From NCBI RefSeq assembly GCF_000234665.1, contig NC_018307.1, positions 62,001-126,000 on the forward strand: 64,000 nucleotides of DNA, given 5' to 3'. Position numbers and translations under genes: made by a program. The DNA comes from Leishmania mexicana MHOM/GT/2001/U1103 (lineage: Eukaryota; Euglenozoa; Kinetoplastea; Trypanosomatida; Trypanosomatidae). The notes beneath the pieces were generated by a model. The model was not told where the DNA came from. It did no database searches and worked only from the letters and a program-made list of their open reading frames with translations. Within the stretch, counting starts at the first letter, position 1; each line of letters begins with the position of its first letter. Shown piece by piece: positions 28,990 to 38,268 of the stretch.

Positions 28990-31122
28990 ATGGCGCCATT
29001 GATGGTGTCGGCCCCGTCCCCCATTACGCTCCCCACCGCGGCTGGGCGGATCGCACGATGGATGCCCGTAGCATCGCCGCACTGGTGCTCGCCTCTTCTT
29101 CGCCTTTGTGGCGACTACCCTGGCTGCCCTGTGGCAGCCGCGTTGTCGTGTCAACGCCTGTGGATGAGGTCCACTTCGCCTCTAGCGTGCAGCACCGCGG
29201 TGGGGCAGCCACGCAACACCTCGAAGATGAGGAGGCCCCGTCACGGCATTCCCCATCCTACACACGCAGCAGGGCGCATCGGCAGCGACAGCGAAGCGGC
29301 GGAAGATGCTGCGCGGTGTCAGCATCCCCCGAATGAGCACGCGGGCATCTTCCAGAGTCAGCACATCAAGCCCTTTCCCGTCCGCGCAGCCATCGACATC
29401 GGCACCGGCGGTGTTGTGTCGCTCTGTGTTGCCCGCGTGGACGCCAGGGTCGGCGCCATACAGAAACTTATGTACCAGACGCAGCTACCCCTGCACCTTG
29501 AGGCACTGCCGACCTCGATGTCGTACCCGTCATCCCCTCCCTCGTCGTCGTCGCCGTTCTCGTCGTCCTTCACGCTGAGCGAGCGTACGATGGAAGACAT
29601 CATAAACAAGGTGCGCATCTTGCAGGGTGCAATGCGGCGCAACGCCTTTGAGGGCCTCAGCGAGCGCGCCGCCGTGCTGTCGTGGCCGCTCTGCCTCGCG
29701 CGCAACGCCGGACAGCTCGCCGAACGGCTGACAAGGGAATTCAAAGTAGATGTTCGCGTTCTAGGGGCGGATTTCGACGTCGAATGGCCGCCGTCTGTGG
29801 CAAGGTTCCTAACCGGCGAGGACACGAGCCTACCTGAGACAGCAGATGATAGCCGCAGCACCGTCGACACGGGCACCCGGGACCGCGTTACCCGCAAGGG
29901 CACCGAGGACACGCTCAAGTCGCTGCTGCGTGCGCCACGCGTATCCACGGCGTCCGGGATGGCACAGCGGAGACGGAAAGCGCCAGCGCGGCCATCGTCC
30001 GGGTCAGCTGCAAGCCGCGGTGCGATGGACCCGCGCACACAGCTCGACACACTCGCCTTCCTCGCGCACGCCGCCGTGAGCCAGTGCGTCGCCCCGCAGC
30101 GACTTCTGGTCCTCCACGAAGATCCGCAGCGCGGTCTGCGCTTGCTGGGACTGGGGACATCGGCCGCCGATGACATCGCTGATCTCCTAGACGACGCGAC
30201 GACGCCGGAGGAACGGCAGAGGCTGTACGCTATCGCGCACGGGCCGGGGCCGTCCTTCCTGGAGGCCGGTGGGCAGACACCCTCCAGCGGAAAGCAAGTC
30301 TTCGTAGCGGCTCACGCACAGCCACGGCAACAGGCGTCCTCGTCGCCCGCATTGTCATCCATGAGCGCCTTTCAGGGGCCTGCTGCCGGCACCAGCAGCG
30401 GTGCGGCGCCAGCAGCAGCGCCACACATGTGCCTCTTCGAGCACCCCCTCCCCGTGGACGTCGCGAGCGCGCACCGCTACTGCATTACGCAGGTCCAGCG
30501 TCGTCCGCTGGAGTCTTACTGCCTGCATGCAAGCAGCCCGAACCCGCTTCTCGCCGACGAGTTCGCAGCACTGCGCGGCCTTCTTGGGGGCATGATACAA
30601 CCTACCCTGCCAGTATGGGTGCGGCGCAAAGCGCAGCTCGGAGGCGTGTTGTGCGGGACGAGCCACAACGGCGGCCTGCTGAACCTTGCGGCTCGCGTGT
30701 CGCAGCAGACGCACATCTCCTTGGAGCACCTGGAGGTGCACGCGCAGTACCACTTCTGTGGCCTCACCGACGTGTTGCTTGCGGAGTCCTTCCCTAACCC
30801 GCTCCTCGTGCTGCCGAGTGCGGCGCTGACGGCGGCCGTCCTGCGATCACTGGAGTCGCCGCGCATCACATACCTTCCCGAGGTAAGCGTGGCGGCCGCA
30901 CTGCTGGTGCAACCTTCCTTATGGCTGCACGCCCGCGCAACTGAGGTGCGGGCGAGGCTTTCGCGGGACCCGTTCTACGGATCCTCGACGGCAGCCCAGC
31001 GCGGCCGCACCTTTGACCGACCGCACCGCAAGGACAACCCCACCGCCGCCCCAGACGCGACGTGGGTCAAGGAGGGCCGCTGGAACCTCATTTCATCTAA
31101 CGAGAGCATGCGTGGGACGTGA
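28990..31122 (+). CDS. Ppx/GppA-like ASKHA-fold protein, 5' end uncertain
   Basis: From about residue 133 the protein reads AAIDIGTGGVVSLCVARV, the first phosphate-binding loop of the Ppx/GppA (exopolyphosphatase / pppGpp phosphatase) branch of the actin-like ATPase fold. A helix follows (LSERTMEDIINKVRILQG), then a strand-helix-strand segment ending FKVDVRVLGADFDVEW, matching the Ppx pattern around its EEA loop. The canonical second glycine loop (DIGGGS) is not obvious, so activity is uncertain. Long Ser/Ala-rich insertions are present. The 5' end is ambiguous. A different frame starting at ATG 29057 (MDARSIAALVLASSS) has good codon bias and a targeting-like N-terminus to about 29240; the main frame takes over near 29260. 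The true gene may start at 29057 with a one-base frameshift at 29230-29275. Confidence 0.55.
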   Translation: MAPLMVSAPSPITLPTAAGRIARWMPVASPHWCSPLLRLCGDYPGCPVAAALSCQRLWMRSTSPLACSTAVGQPRNTSKMRRPRHGIPHPTHAAGRIGSDSEAAEDAARCQHPPNEHAGIFQSQHIKPFPVRAAIDIGTGGVVSLCVARVDARVGAIQKLMYQTQLPLHLEALPTSMSYPSSPPSSSSPFSSSFTLSERTMEDIINKVRILQGAMRRNAFEGLSERAAVLSWPLCLARNAGQLAERLTREFKVDVRVLGADFDVEWPPSVARFLTGEDTSLPETADDSRSTVDTGTRDRVTRKGTEDTLKSLLRAPRVSTASGMAQRRRKAPARPSSGSAASRGAMDPRTQLDTLAFLAHAAVSQCVAPQRLLVLHEDPQRGLRLLGLGTSAADDIADLLDDATTPEERQRLYAIAHGPGPSFLEAGGQTPSSGKQVFVAAHAQPRQQASSSPALSSMSAFQGPAAGTSSGAAPAAAPHMCLFEHPLPVDVASAHRYCITQVQRRPLESYCLHASSPNPLLADEFAALRGLLGGMIQPTLPVWVRRKAQLGGVLCGTSHNGGLLNLAARVSQQTHISLEHLEVHAQYHFCGLTDVLLAESFPNPLLVLPSAALTAAVLRSLESPRITYLPEVSVAAALLVQPSLWLHARATEVRARLSRDPFYGSSTAAQRGRTFDRPHRKDNPTAAPDATWVKEGRWNLISSNESMRGT

Positions 31123-31904
31123 TGAGCGCCGCCGCCGTGAGCAGACCACCAACTCCTTCGTGAGCACCGCCTTTATTACTGCATTGTAGGATTTCCGGCC
31201 TGCGCCTCTGAACGTGCACGCGTGTGGTGCTGCGAGACCGAGCACGCCGTGCGAATCGCGTGCGAAGGCGTCGCCACCATCGACCTCCGCCCGGCCGTTT
31301 CCCCTCGCCGGGCCCCTATGCGCCTCCCTGCGGACTCCATGGCGTCTGCTCAGTTCGTCGTACGCGCGCCACTCGCGTCGTCCTCGCATGGGCATCACCG
31401 CAGACATGCGCGCCGGCACGCGAGCATCGGCGTGCCGGCGTGTACGCCACTCGGCACTGTAAACCCGTTCTCACAGGCCCCCCTCCCTCCCTCCCTCTCC
31501 TCGCCTTTCGGCGCCTCCCTAGGCTGTGGCGCGGTCGGCGCCCGGGCAGCGCGGGCGTCGCCGTGCACTTCGCTTCGTGCACGAGCAAACCCCCCACCGT
31601 CCACCACCGCCACTGCCTCCGTCGGCCTTCTCGGACGGCGCTCAGCCCGGGAGGGGGCGCCGCACGAGCAGGCATGCAAGCGCCGAGTTGTCAGCCAACA
31701 CACGCTCCACTTCTCTGCCTCTCTCCCCCTCCTCTCCCATCGACGTTGCGGTATCGTGCGCGTCGCTGTACGCGTCGTCACGGACCGCCCCTCCTCGGAT
31801 GGTCAACCCGCAACGCACACGCACAGATGCGCAGAGCAGGCTTTACACGCCCTCCCCTCCATCTATCTATCCCACACACCACCACTACCACCACCCCGTG
31901 CGCG
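31123..31904. other. spacer
   Basis: About 0.8 kb without convincing coding signal. Pyrimidine tracts at 31469-31505 and 31849-31872 are likely acceptor elements for the DDRGK gene, whose frame is open upstream only as low-complexity translation. Confidence 0.55.
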
Positions 31905-32933
31905 ATGTCGGCCGAGTCATTGGTGCTCGCCCTGCTGCTCCTCGCCATCTGCGGAGCGGTGCTGCTGCGGTGGATCTCGCAGCGCCACGCTGATGATAGC
32001 GCCGTCGGCGACAAGGCGCTGGCACACAAGGGCAGGCTTCGGTTGTCGCAGAACGCGTCAGGCTCCGCGGCACGTCGACGTGGCAGTAGGGACGAGAATG
32101 ACAGCGACCAAGGGGAGGTGGACGACGACAATAATGGCGCGGCTGGTCGGCGTCGCATAGGCGCAGGTGGTGGCCTGCGTCGTCGTCGGCCTCAGCAGCG
32201 CGGCGCCAATGCCCACCGTGGCGGCAGCGACGGTGATGAAAACAGCTACGACGATGACAACACCGGCGGTATCCCCGAGACCGACGCGGACGGCGTGAAG
32301 TTGACGCGGCTGCAGCGCAAGAAGCTCGCAAAGGAGCGCGAGCGTGAGGAGCGCCGGCAGGCGCAAGAGGCCGCCCTCGAGGCACAACGGCAGCGCATGG
32401 GCGCCGATGAGCTGCGCGACGCCGAGGCCGCGCGGCGTGAGGAGGAGCTCAAGGCGGCTGAGGAGGCGGCGCTGCAGCAGCTGCGCAGGGACAAGAAACA
32501 GGCTGAAGATGAAGAGTACGCTAAGTGGGTCTCGCAAATCGGCGTAGAGGAGCGGGGCGAGCTCGGCGACGAGGAGCGAGAGCGGCAGACGCGCGTGCAA
32601 TCCTTCTTGCTAGACCGTGCGGCGCAGGTGCAGGCACGCGCGCAGCGCTCCGCCGCCGGAGCGAAGTGTAGCCCGAGCGAGGAGGAGAGCATCCACGTGC
32701 TCATACTGCAGACGGCGGCGCGCGACTTGAGGGTATCCGTGGAGGAGCTTGTCAGCACCATTGAGCAGCTCTCCCAGGCGGACAAGGTGCACGGCGTGTT
32801 CGACGACCGCGGCAAGTATGTCTTCATCGCACCGGAGCAGTTCCCGCTGCTCGCGCAGTTCGTTCGGCTGCGCGGGCGTGTGTCGGTGGAGGAGTTCACG
32901 CGCGAGTGTAACCGAATCATCATGCAGTCGTAG
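31905..32933 (+). CDS. DDRGK1: DDRGK domain-containing protein 1 (UFBP1), UFMylation adaptor
   Basis: A 342-residue protein with the full family architecture. Residues about 4-24 are an N-terminal signal-anchor (SLVLALLLLAICGAVLLRWI). A disordered acidic/basic linker follows, then a charged helix at 130-215 (KLTRLQRKKLAKEREREER) and a C-terminal winged-helix/PCI-like domain. That domain holds the eponymous DDRGK at residues 300-304 (VHGVFDDRGKYVFI). Human DDRGK1 is 314 residues. The family sits on the ER membrane and recruits the UFL1 ligase, promoting transfer of the ubiquitin-like modifier UFM1. A UFM1 pathway has been reported in Leishmania, so this is probably its ER-side adaptor. The start is chosen so that the signal-anchor is N-terminal. 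Confidence 0.93.
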   Translation: MSAESLVLALLLLAICGAVLLRWISQRHADDSAVGDKALAHKGRLRLSQNASGSAARRRGSRDENDSDQGEVDDDNNGAAGRRRIGAGGGLRRRRPQQRGANAHRGGSDGDENSYDDDNTGGIPETDADGVKLTRLQRKKLAKEREREERRQAQEAALEAQRQRMGADELRDAEAARREEELKAAEEAALQQLRRDKKQAEDEEYAKWVSQIGVEERGELGDEERERQTRVQSFLLDRAAQVQARAQRSAAGAKCSPSEEESIHVLILQTAARDLRVSVEELVSTIEQLSQADKVHGVFDDRGKYVFIAPEQFPLLAQFVRLRGRVSVEEFTRECNRIIMQS

Positions 32934-33912
32934 AGTCGCTGACTGATGCGTGGGTGTTGGGGAAGGGGTGGATAGGCGGGGAGGCGGGGAGGCGGACAGA
33001 GAGGGAGAGAGGGGGGCGGATTCGATGACTGGGCACGTGTCTTGCGCAACACTATTGGCTACCAAGTCGTGTACCCCTTGTCGATGATCGTGTGCGCGGG
33101 CAGTGCGGGATGATCAGCAGCATCGGCGAACGCCCTCCGCAGCCCCACCCCACTCTGGGCCTTTCTCCTCCGCCCCTCCCTCCCCCCCCCACACACCCAC
33201 AAACCCCCGCCAGCCCCGCCTGCTGCCAGCACTGCTGCTGGTGGTGCTCCGCACGTTACTGGCGTCTGGCATGTTGCCGGATGCTGCTGCTTGCCTCACA
33301 CGATGCTGTCGTGTGCCTTCTCAGTGCGTGGCGGTGGAGGAGACGTGCGTGCGCGTGCTCTCTCTCGCCCTGAACCTTTACTCGCGCAATCTCCTCGCGG
33401 AAGGCGCATGCGCCAACTCACGCGAAGACGAAGGGAGGGGGAGGGTATTGGTGGTGCAAGATGAGGAGCAGCAAGCCTTCTCCCACTGTGCATGCTGTCG
33501 CGGGCCTCACTGATGCTGTCTCTGTATGCCACGCACGCGACACCTTCCCCCATCCTACTCCGCTCGCTCTCGGCATCTGCCTACTGCGGCAATCGTCACC
33601 GTTGCCCCCGCTCGTACTTCGCTCTTGCTGTGTCGCCCCTTCGGAAGCTGCATCCCCCTTCGCCTTTCTTTTTCTGTCCTCCGTCTGACTCTCCCGTCCA
33701 CACACCATCACGTCACAACACCGCCCCTCCCCCTCTCCCACTGTGCCACTCGAGCAGTGTACCTCACAGCATCCCTTGCGGCACACGTGGGTCGGGGCAT
33801 CGCACAGCTAGCCCACTCCCCCCCCCTCTCTCCCCTCTCTCGTTGTTGTTGCTGTAGCCCTATACGAACCGACGGCACCCGCGTGTGTGTGTGTGCGTGT
33901 CCTCGGACCTGA
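32934..33912. other. spacer
   Basis: About 1 kb with G-rich sequence just after the DDRGK gene (32945-33020), C-rich runs (33160-33200) and the acceptor tract for the kinase gene at its end. No gene supported. Confidence 0.55.
33812..33857 (+). promoter_or_regulatory. predicted spliced-leader acceptor for the kinase gene
   Basis: A pyrimidine tract from 33812 to about 33855 ends in TAG (AG at 33856-33857). The next ATG is 33913, giving a 5' UTR of about 55 nt and fixing the start of the kinase. Confidence 0.6.
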
Positions 33913-36900
33913 ATGCGCCGTGGCGAGGAAGCCGCTGTCTTCTCCGAGGACGAGGCGGGCGAATCGCGAGCGCCGTCCAGCCCAGAGCGGGACACTCTAC
34001 AGCCCTTCCCCAGCTCCAGCCCCATCCACAACACCAGTGCCAACGCTACAAGCCCCAAAACCGGCAGCCTCGACGTGAACCTGTTCAACCACTTGACTGC
34101 CGCCAAGATGTTTCCTACGGGCGATGCGCTGGCAGTTAGCGAAGGCAGCAGCCACCGCCAGAAGCAGCAGCAGTGCCGCAGCGGTGGCAACGGTGATGGC
34201 AGCGGCACTGACGGCGACAACACAAGCAGCAGCCGTAACGACGCCGGGAACTCGCTGAACAGCGGCAGCAGCAGCGGTGGTGGTGGCGGCCGTGGCGCCA
34301 CGGCGAAGGGCCCATTCCTCGGCAGGGAAGAAGGCAGCGGTGAGGCGAATGTCTCGATAGCCCGCACGCCGAGCGGTGACGGTCAGCCGCAGTATGCGCG
34401 GCCGAGGTCGGAGAACCCGCCGGCAATGACCTCTCTGCTGAGCCGTCGCTGTCTAGACGGTGCCGTTGCTGTAGACAGTGCCGAAGACGGCGACAGCACT
34501 CCTAGCGTCGACGGCGACGTCGACCGTGCGCGGCCAAGTTCGCCTTTTGTGCTCCGCTGCAACCACCTGCGCGGGCCCCCTATCGCGGCTGTTATGACAC
34601 CGGATGCAGCAAGCGGTCGACCCGCTGGCAGTCAGCATAGCTCAAAAGCGGACCTGCTGGAGGCGCAAGGCGATCCGTCGATGTCTTCGCCTCGCCAACA
34701 ACTCCAACGCCCCGTGTCGAGCGACAGCATCATCTTCAGCATCGTCTCCTCAAACAGCTCTCGCGACGAGGGCGAAAATCGGGGGTCGGAGGCGGCACGG
34801 ACACGGCGGCACGCTGGCGACGGCGATAACAATGGAAGCGAGACTGGTAAACACGGCGTCGAGAGCGGGGCAGACTCGATGCACTCGTCACCGGTGGCTG
34901 TCACGCTCTGGGGCGTCGACCGCGATCTCCGCCGCAAGCGCATCAAGAAGGTCAGCCACTACATCCTCGGCCCGCTGCTCGGGGAGGGCAGCTACGGCGT
35001 CGTGCGCGACTGCATCGACCTCAACACGGACAACGCCGACCGGCGCTTCTCGCGGTGCGCCATCAAGATAATCAGTGGGCACTACGCCAAGTTCGACATG
35101 TCAGCAGCGAACCCGAGCACGGCGCCGGCGACGTCGCCCGCCGCGGCCGAGGATGGCGCTGGCGGCGGTGCTCCGGCAGGCGCCCGAGGCACGCTAAAGC
35201 GCACGTCTGGCATGCAGTACCGCCGTGAGGAGGACTTGAAGCGGCAGGAGACCTTTCAGCGGGAGATGCGCAACCTGCAGCGCTTCCACAGCAAGAACAT
35301 CATCCGCGCCCTCGACGCCTTCACCCGCTACAGCAAGGAGTACGTTGTGATGCCCATCGCCATCTGCAGCCTAAGGCAACTGGTGCAGCGGATGCTGCGC
35401 ACGCGGTGGCGCGAGGCGGTGCGGGAGTGGCGGCGAGCGCAGCGTCGGCTGCAGCGGAGGCAGCGGCACAAGCGAGGCCCCTTCGGCCCCTCCGTCAGCG
35501 GAGATCAGACACCGCCGCCGCCACCGCAGTCGCCATGGCTTCCCACAGTGCCCTCTGCGGTGGAGGAACTAGATATGGATGAGCTTGCCTTCATGACAGA
35601 CGGCGAGTGCGATGACGACGACGGCGGCACTGACGGCATCTCCGCGAGTCGACCTCACAGCAGCAGCAGCAGCAGCGACGGTGACGACGGCGTTGCTGCT
35701 GGGCGGGACAGTAAAACGAGCATGGTCAACCACGATGAAGAGTCGCAGCGTCCCCACTGTGGCACCAGCACCGCCGCCACAGCGCACATCAACGACAGCT
35801 ATACGATCCACTCCAACGGATCGCCCTCTTCCCAGTCGCCCCAGCAGCCATCAGCTGAGCACTACCCAGCCTTCGCCGGGGGCCACCACCGCGGAGGCGG
35901 TGACGGAAGCTGGGGGGACGACGTCAGCGACCCCAGCTCCGTGAGCACGACAGGGACGAATAACGCCATCACCGTCATCAGCGCGACACCGCCGACCCTG
36001 TCGGCCATCGAGCTCCCGATGGAGTGCGACGATTTTGTTGGCAGCGGCGTCAACAGTCCTGACAGGCAGCTGCCAGCCGCCGCGTCACCGGCACCGGCAC
36101 CAGCAGCTGCCGCACAGCACATCCGGCCACGCATGTCGCTTCCCGTGTGCTCGCCGACGCTGCTGAAGGGCATCTTCTACCAGCTCGTGTCCGGCGTTGC
36201 CTACCTGCATCAGCAGCACCTGGCGCACAACGACATCAAGCCGTCGAACGTGCTGCTCTTCGAGGACGGCACCGTGAAGCTGGCCGACCTCGGCAGCGTC
36301 AGCGACACGTACAACGACCAAGGCTCCCCGCTCTGTGCTTCGCCGGAGCTGTGCAAGTACTTTTACGGCGCCGCGACGCCGCCGGCGTCCTTCTCGCAGT
36401 CGACGCAGCACGTTGGGCGGGATGCGGCGCAGTCCAGCGACATGTGGTGCTGCGGGCTGACGCTCTATTACCTCATCACCGGAAAACCCGGCCCGCTGCC
36501 GGTGCAGCTGCAATACTTCCGCGCATTGAACAGCAAGCAGGCGCACCAGTCGTTTCGGTCCTTCACGCTGCATGGCGACAGCGGCCAAGCGGCCCTGCCC
36601 CCCGTCGTGACCCGCTACCAGCTTTACCGCGAGATTGCCCAGCAGACAACGCCGGTGGACCTCAGCGACCTACCGGATATGGTAGCACCGGACGTGGGCA
36701 ATGACGTGCTGCTCCCAAGCTCACTGACGTTGAGCAAAGATAAGACCCCACACGGTGACTCTGTGGACGATGCGGCCACGTCGTTGTACCCGCCTAACGG
36801 CGTGCGACATCTCCTGGCAGGGCTCCTTGAGCTGGACCCGCTGCGTCGCCTCACCGCCGAGCAGGCGCTACGCCACCCGTGGCTGCGCATGGCCTTCCGC

Positions 36901-38268
36901 TCCAAGACGAGTGAAACGAGTAGCAACAGCACGATCAGCCAGACCAGCGCAGCGAACAGCCGCGGCAGGCAGCAGGGTGATGCGCAGCGGCAGCAGCGCA
37001 AGGCGCCGTCGAAGCAGGCCATGGAAGAGGCCATTCAGCGGGATGTGGCGCGTCGCGTGATGGAGTCGCGGCACGTGCAGCACATGATGCGCCAGGATCG
37101 ACAGCGGCACCTTCAGTTCGTTGCGGACTGCTGCAACCTGCTGAACCTCGCCATACCTCCAGAGATCATCAAGGTGCACCCCGAGGCGCCCTACCACGAG
37201 GACAACGGTGCCGGCATGTGCTCCTCTTCACCGCCAGCGCTGCAGGTGTATCGCCCCAACTCACTGGCCGCGGCGGCGGCGGCTGTGTCGGGGCGTAACA
37301 CCCGTCTTGGTCGGCGCTCCGCCGGTGCGAACACGCCAGGGCCGCGCTGTGGCACTGGCGGTAGTGAATGGTCTGTCACCTCACACAACAGCCACAACGC
37401 AGCCGTGACGGGGGTCGTCCTACGGAACGTCATGCGACCACGCGTGATGCCGCCCGGGTGCGTCGACACAGACCTGTTCCTCCCACACTCGGAGGAGGAC
37501 TACTATGAGCAGAAGAGTGGCAAGGCGGAGTTTGATGTGCGGGTGCTGCGCCGCAAGCCGCTGCTCATGGCGCAGCTCAACGAGTACTTTCACAACGTCG
37601 TGCTCGTGCAGTGCGGGTACCGGACGGGGCCCGATCCGAACTACCAGGCAATGCGTCTGCGAGCCGTGCCTGTCGAGGATGAGAACGGCGGTGATAGCAG
37701 CGGTGGGAGTCAAGGAGGCACCCAACAGCCAGCGGTCATGATCCTGCCAGGCGTCAGTGGCAGCGTCTATCGTCGCAGCCCGGCCCTGGGGCTGTCATCG
37801 ATGCCGGCAGCAGCGTCGGTGGCGAGGAATAGTTTCGATTACGGCGAGTCTGTGGACGTGTGGGCCGCTGGTCCTCGCCACAACCCGCGCACCCACGTTG
37901 ACGGTCACCGGGAGGTGGTTGCGGCCGCCTCCTCGACTGGTGCTGTTGCAGGTCGTGGAGCCAACCTGTCCAGAGCAAGCGCCGCAGCTGCTCGCTCGCT
38001 GATCGGCACATCCCTTCCCGGGGACGCCGCGCCGTCGCGGTCGTCTGCTGCTGGCGGCACCGGCAACAGGGCTCCAGATGCTGGAAGTCATCCTGACCTC
38101 TGCTGTGGCAGAGGGAGCACAAGAGACAGCGGCAACGCCAGTGCCAGTCGTCGCGTGGCCCGCAGAGGTCGCGGGCGCGGCCAGAGTGACGTCAGTGAGT
38201 CCCCGTCGGAAGAGGAGGCCAACGTCGCCATGCGGGAAAGTTCGAAGTGTCTGTGCGGTCTGGTGTAA
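33913..38268 (+). CDS. LKB1/STK11-like serine/threonine kinase with large inserts (1451 aa)
   Basis: Residues 1-340 are disordered. The kinase domain begins LRRKRIKKVSHYILGPLL, then the glycine loop GEGSYGVV (G357, G359, G362), as in LKB1 (RRKR...YLMGDLLGEGSYG). Lys385 in CAIKII is the ATP-binding lysine. An Arg-rich, acidic and low-complexity insert of about 240 residues (about 495-735) splits the domain after the hinge. The catalytic loop is AHNDIKPSNVLL (D774, K776), with Asn where most kinases have Arg and LKB1 has Lys. The metal-binding motif is DLG (792-794), also as in LKB1, and the activation loop has QGSPLCASPEL. The C-lobe ends near 995 (LRHPWLRMAF). A mostly disordered tail follows, ending SSKCLCGLV, whose last four residues resemble a CaaX prenylation box; animal LKB1 is farnesylated at such a site. 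All core catalytic residues are present. Confidence 0.8.
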   Translation: MRRGEEAAVFSEDEAGESRAPSSPERDTLQPFPSSSPIHNTSANATSPKTGSLDVNLFNHLTAAKMFPTGDALAVSEGSSHRQKQQQCRSGGNGDGSGTDGDNTSSSRNDAGNSLNSGSSSGGGGGRGATAKGPFLGREEGSGEANVSIARTPSGDGQPQYARPRSENPPAMTSLLSRRCLDGAVAVDSAEDGDSTPSVDGDVDRARPSSPFVLRCNHLRGPPIAAVMTPDAASGRPAGSQHSSKADLLEAQGDPSMSSPRQQLQRPVSSDSIIFSIVSSNSSRDEGENRGSEAARTRRHAGDGDNNGSETGKHGVESGADSMHSSPVAVTLWGVDRDLRRKRIKKVSHYILGPLLGEGSYGVVRDCIDLNTDNADRRFSRCAIKIISGHYAKFDMSAANPSTAPATSPAAAEDGAGGGAPAGARGTLKRTSGMQYRREEDLKRQETFQREMRNLQRFHSKNIIRALDAFTRYSKEYVVMPIAICSLRQLVQRMLRTRWREAVREWRRAQRRLQRRQRHKRGPFGPSVSGDQTPPPPPQSPWLPTVPSAVEELDMDELAFMTDGECDDDDGGTDGISASRPHSSSSSSDGDDGVAAGRDSKTSMVNHDEESQRPHCGTSTAATAHINDSYTIHSNGSPSSQSPQQPSAEHYPAFAGGHHRGGGDGSWGDDVSDPSSVSTTGTNNAITVISATPPTLSAIELPMECDDFVGSGVNSPDRQLPAAASPAPAPAAAAQHIRPRMSLPVCSPTLLKGIFYQLVSGVAYLHQQHLAHNDIKPSNVLLFEDGTVKLADLGSVSDTYNDQGSPLCASPELCKYFYGAATPPASFSQSTQHVGRDAAQSSDMWCCGLTLYYLITGKPGPLPVQLQYFRALNSKQAHQSFRSFTLHGDSGQAALPPVVTRYQLYREIAQQTTPVDLSDLPDMVAPDVGNDVLLPSSLTLSKDKTPHGDSVDDAATSLYPPNGVRHLLAGLLELDPLRRLTAEQALRHPWLRMAFRSKTSETSSNSTISQTSAANSRGRQQGDAQRQQRKAPSKQAMEEAIQRDVARRVMESRHVQHMMRQDRQRHLQFVADCCNLLNLAIPPEIIKVHPEAPYHEDNGAGMCSSSPPALQVYRPNSLAAAAAAVSGRNTRLGRRSAGANTPGPRCGTGGSEWSVTSHNSHNAAVTGVVLRNVMRPRVMPPGCVDTDLFLPHSEEDYYEQKSGKAEFDVRVLRRKPLLMAQLNEYFHNVVLVQCGYRTGPDPNYQAMRLRAVPVEDENGGDSSGGSQGGTQQPAVMILPGVSGSVYRRSPALGLSSMPAAASVARNSFDYGESVDVWAAGPRHNPRTHVDGHREVVAAASSTGAVAGRGANLSRASAAAARSLIGTSLPGDAAPSRSSAAGGTGNRAPDAGSHPDLCCGRGSTRDSGNASASRRVARRGRGRGQSDVSESPSEEEANVAMRESSKCLCGLV

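Noticed and set aside
28554..29336. Separate gene in the frame of ATG 29057
   Set aside because: More simply explained as the true 5' end of the Ppx/GppA-like gene displaced by a frameshift; its last 25 codons lose coding character.
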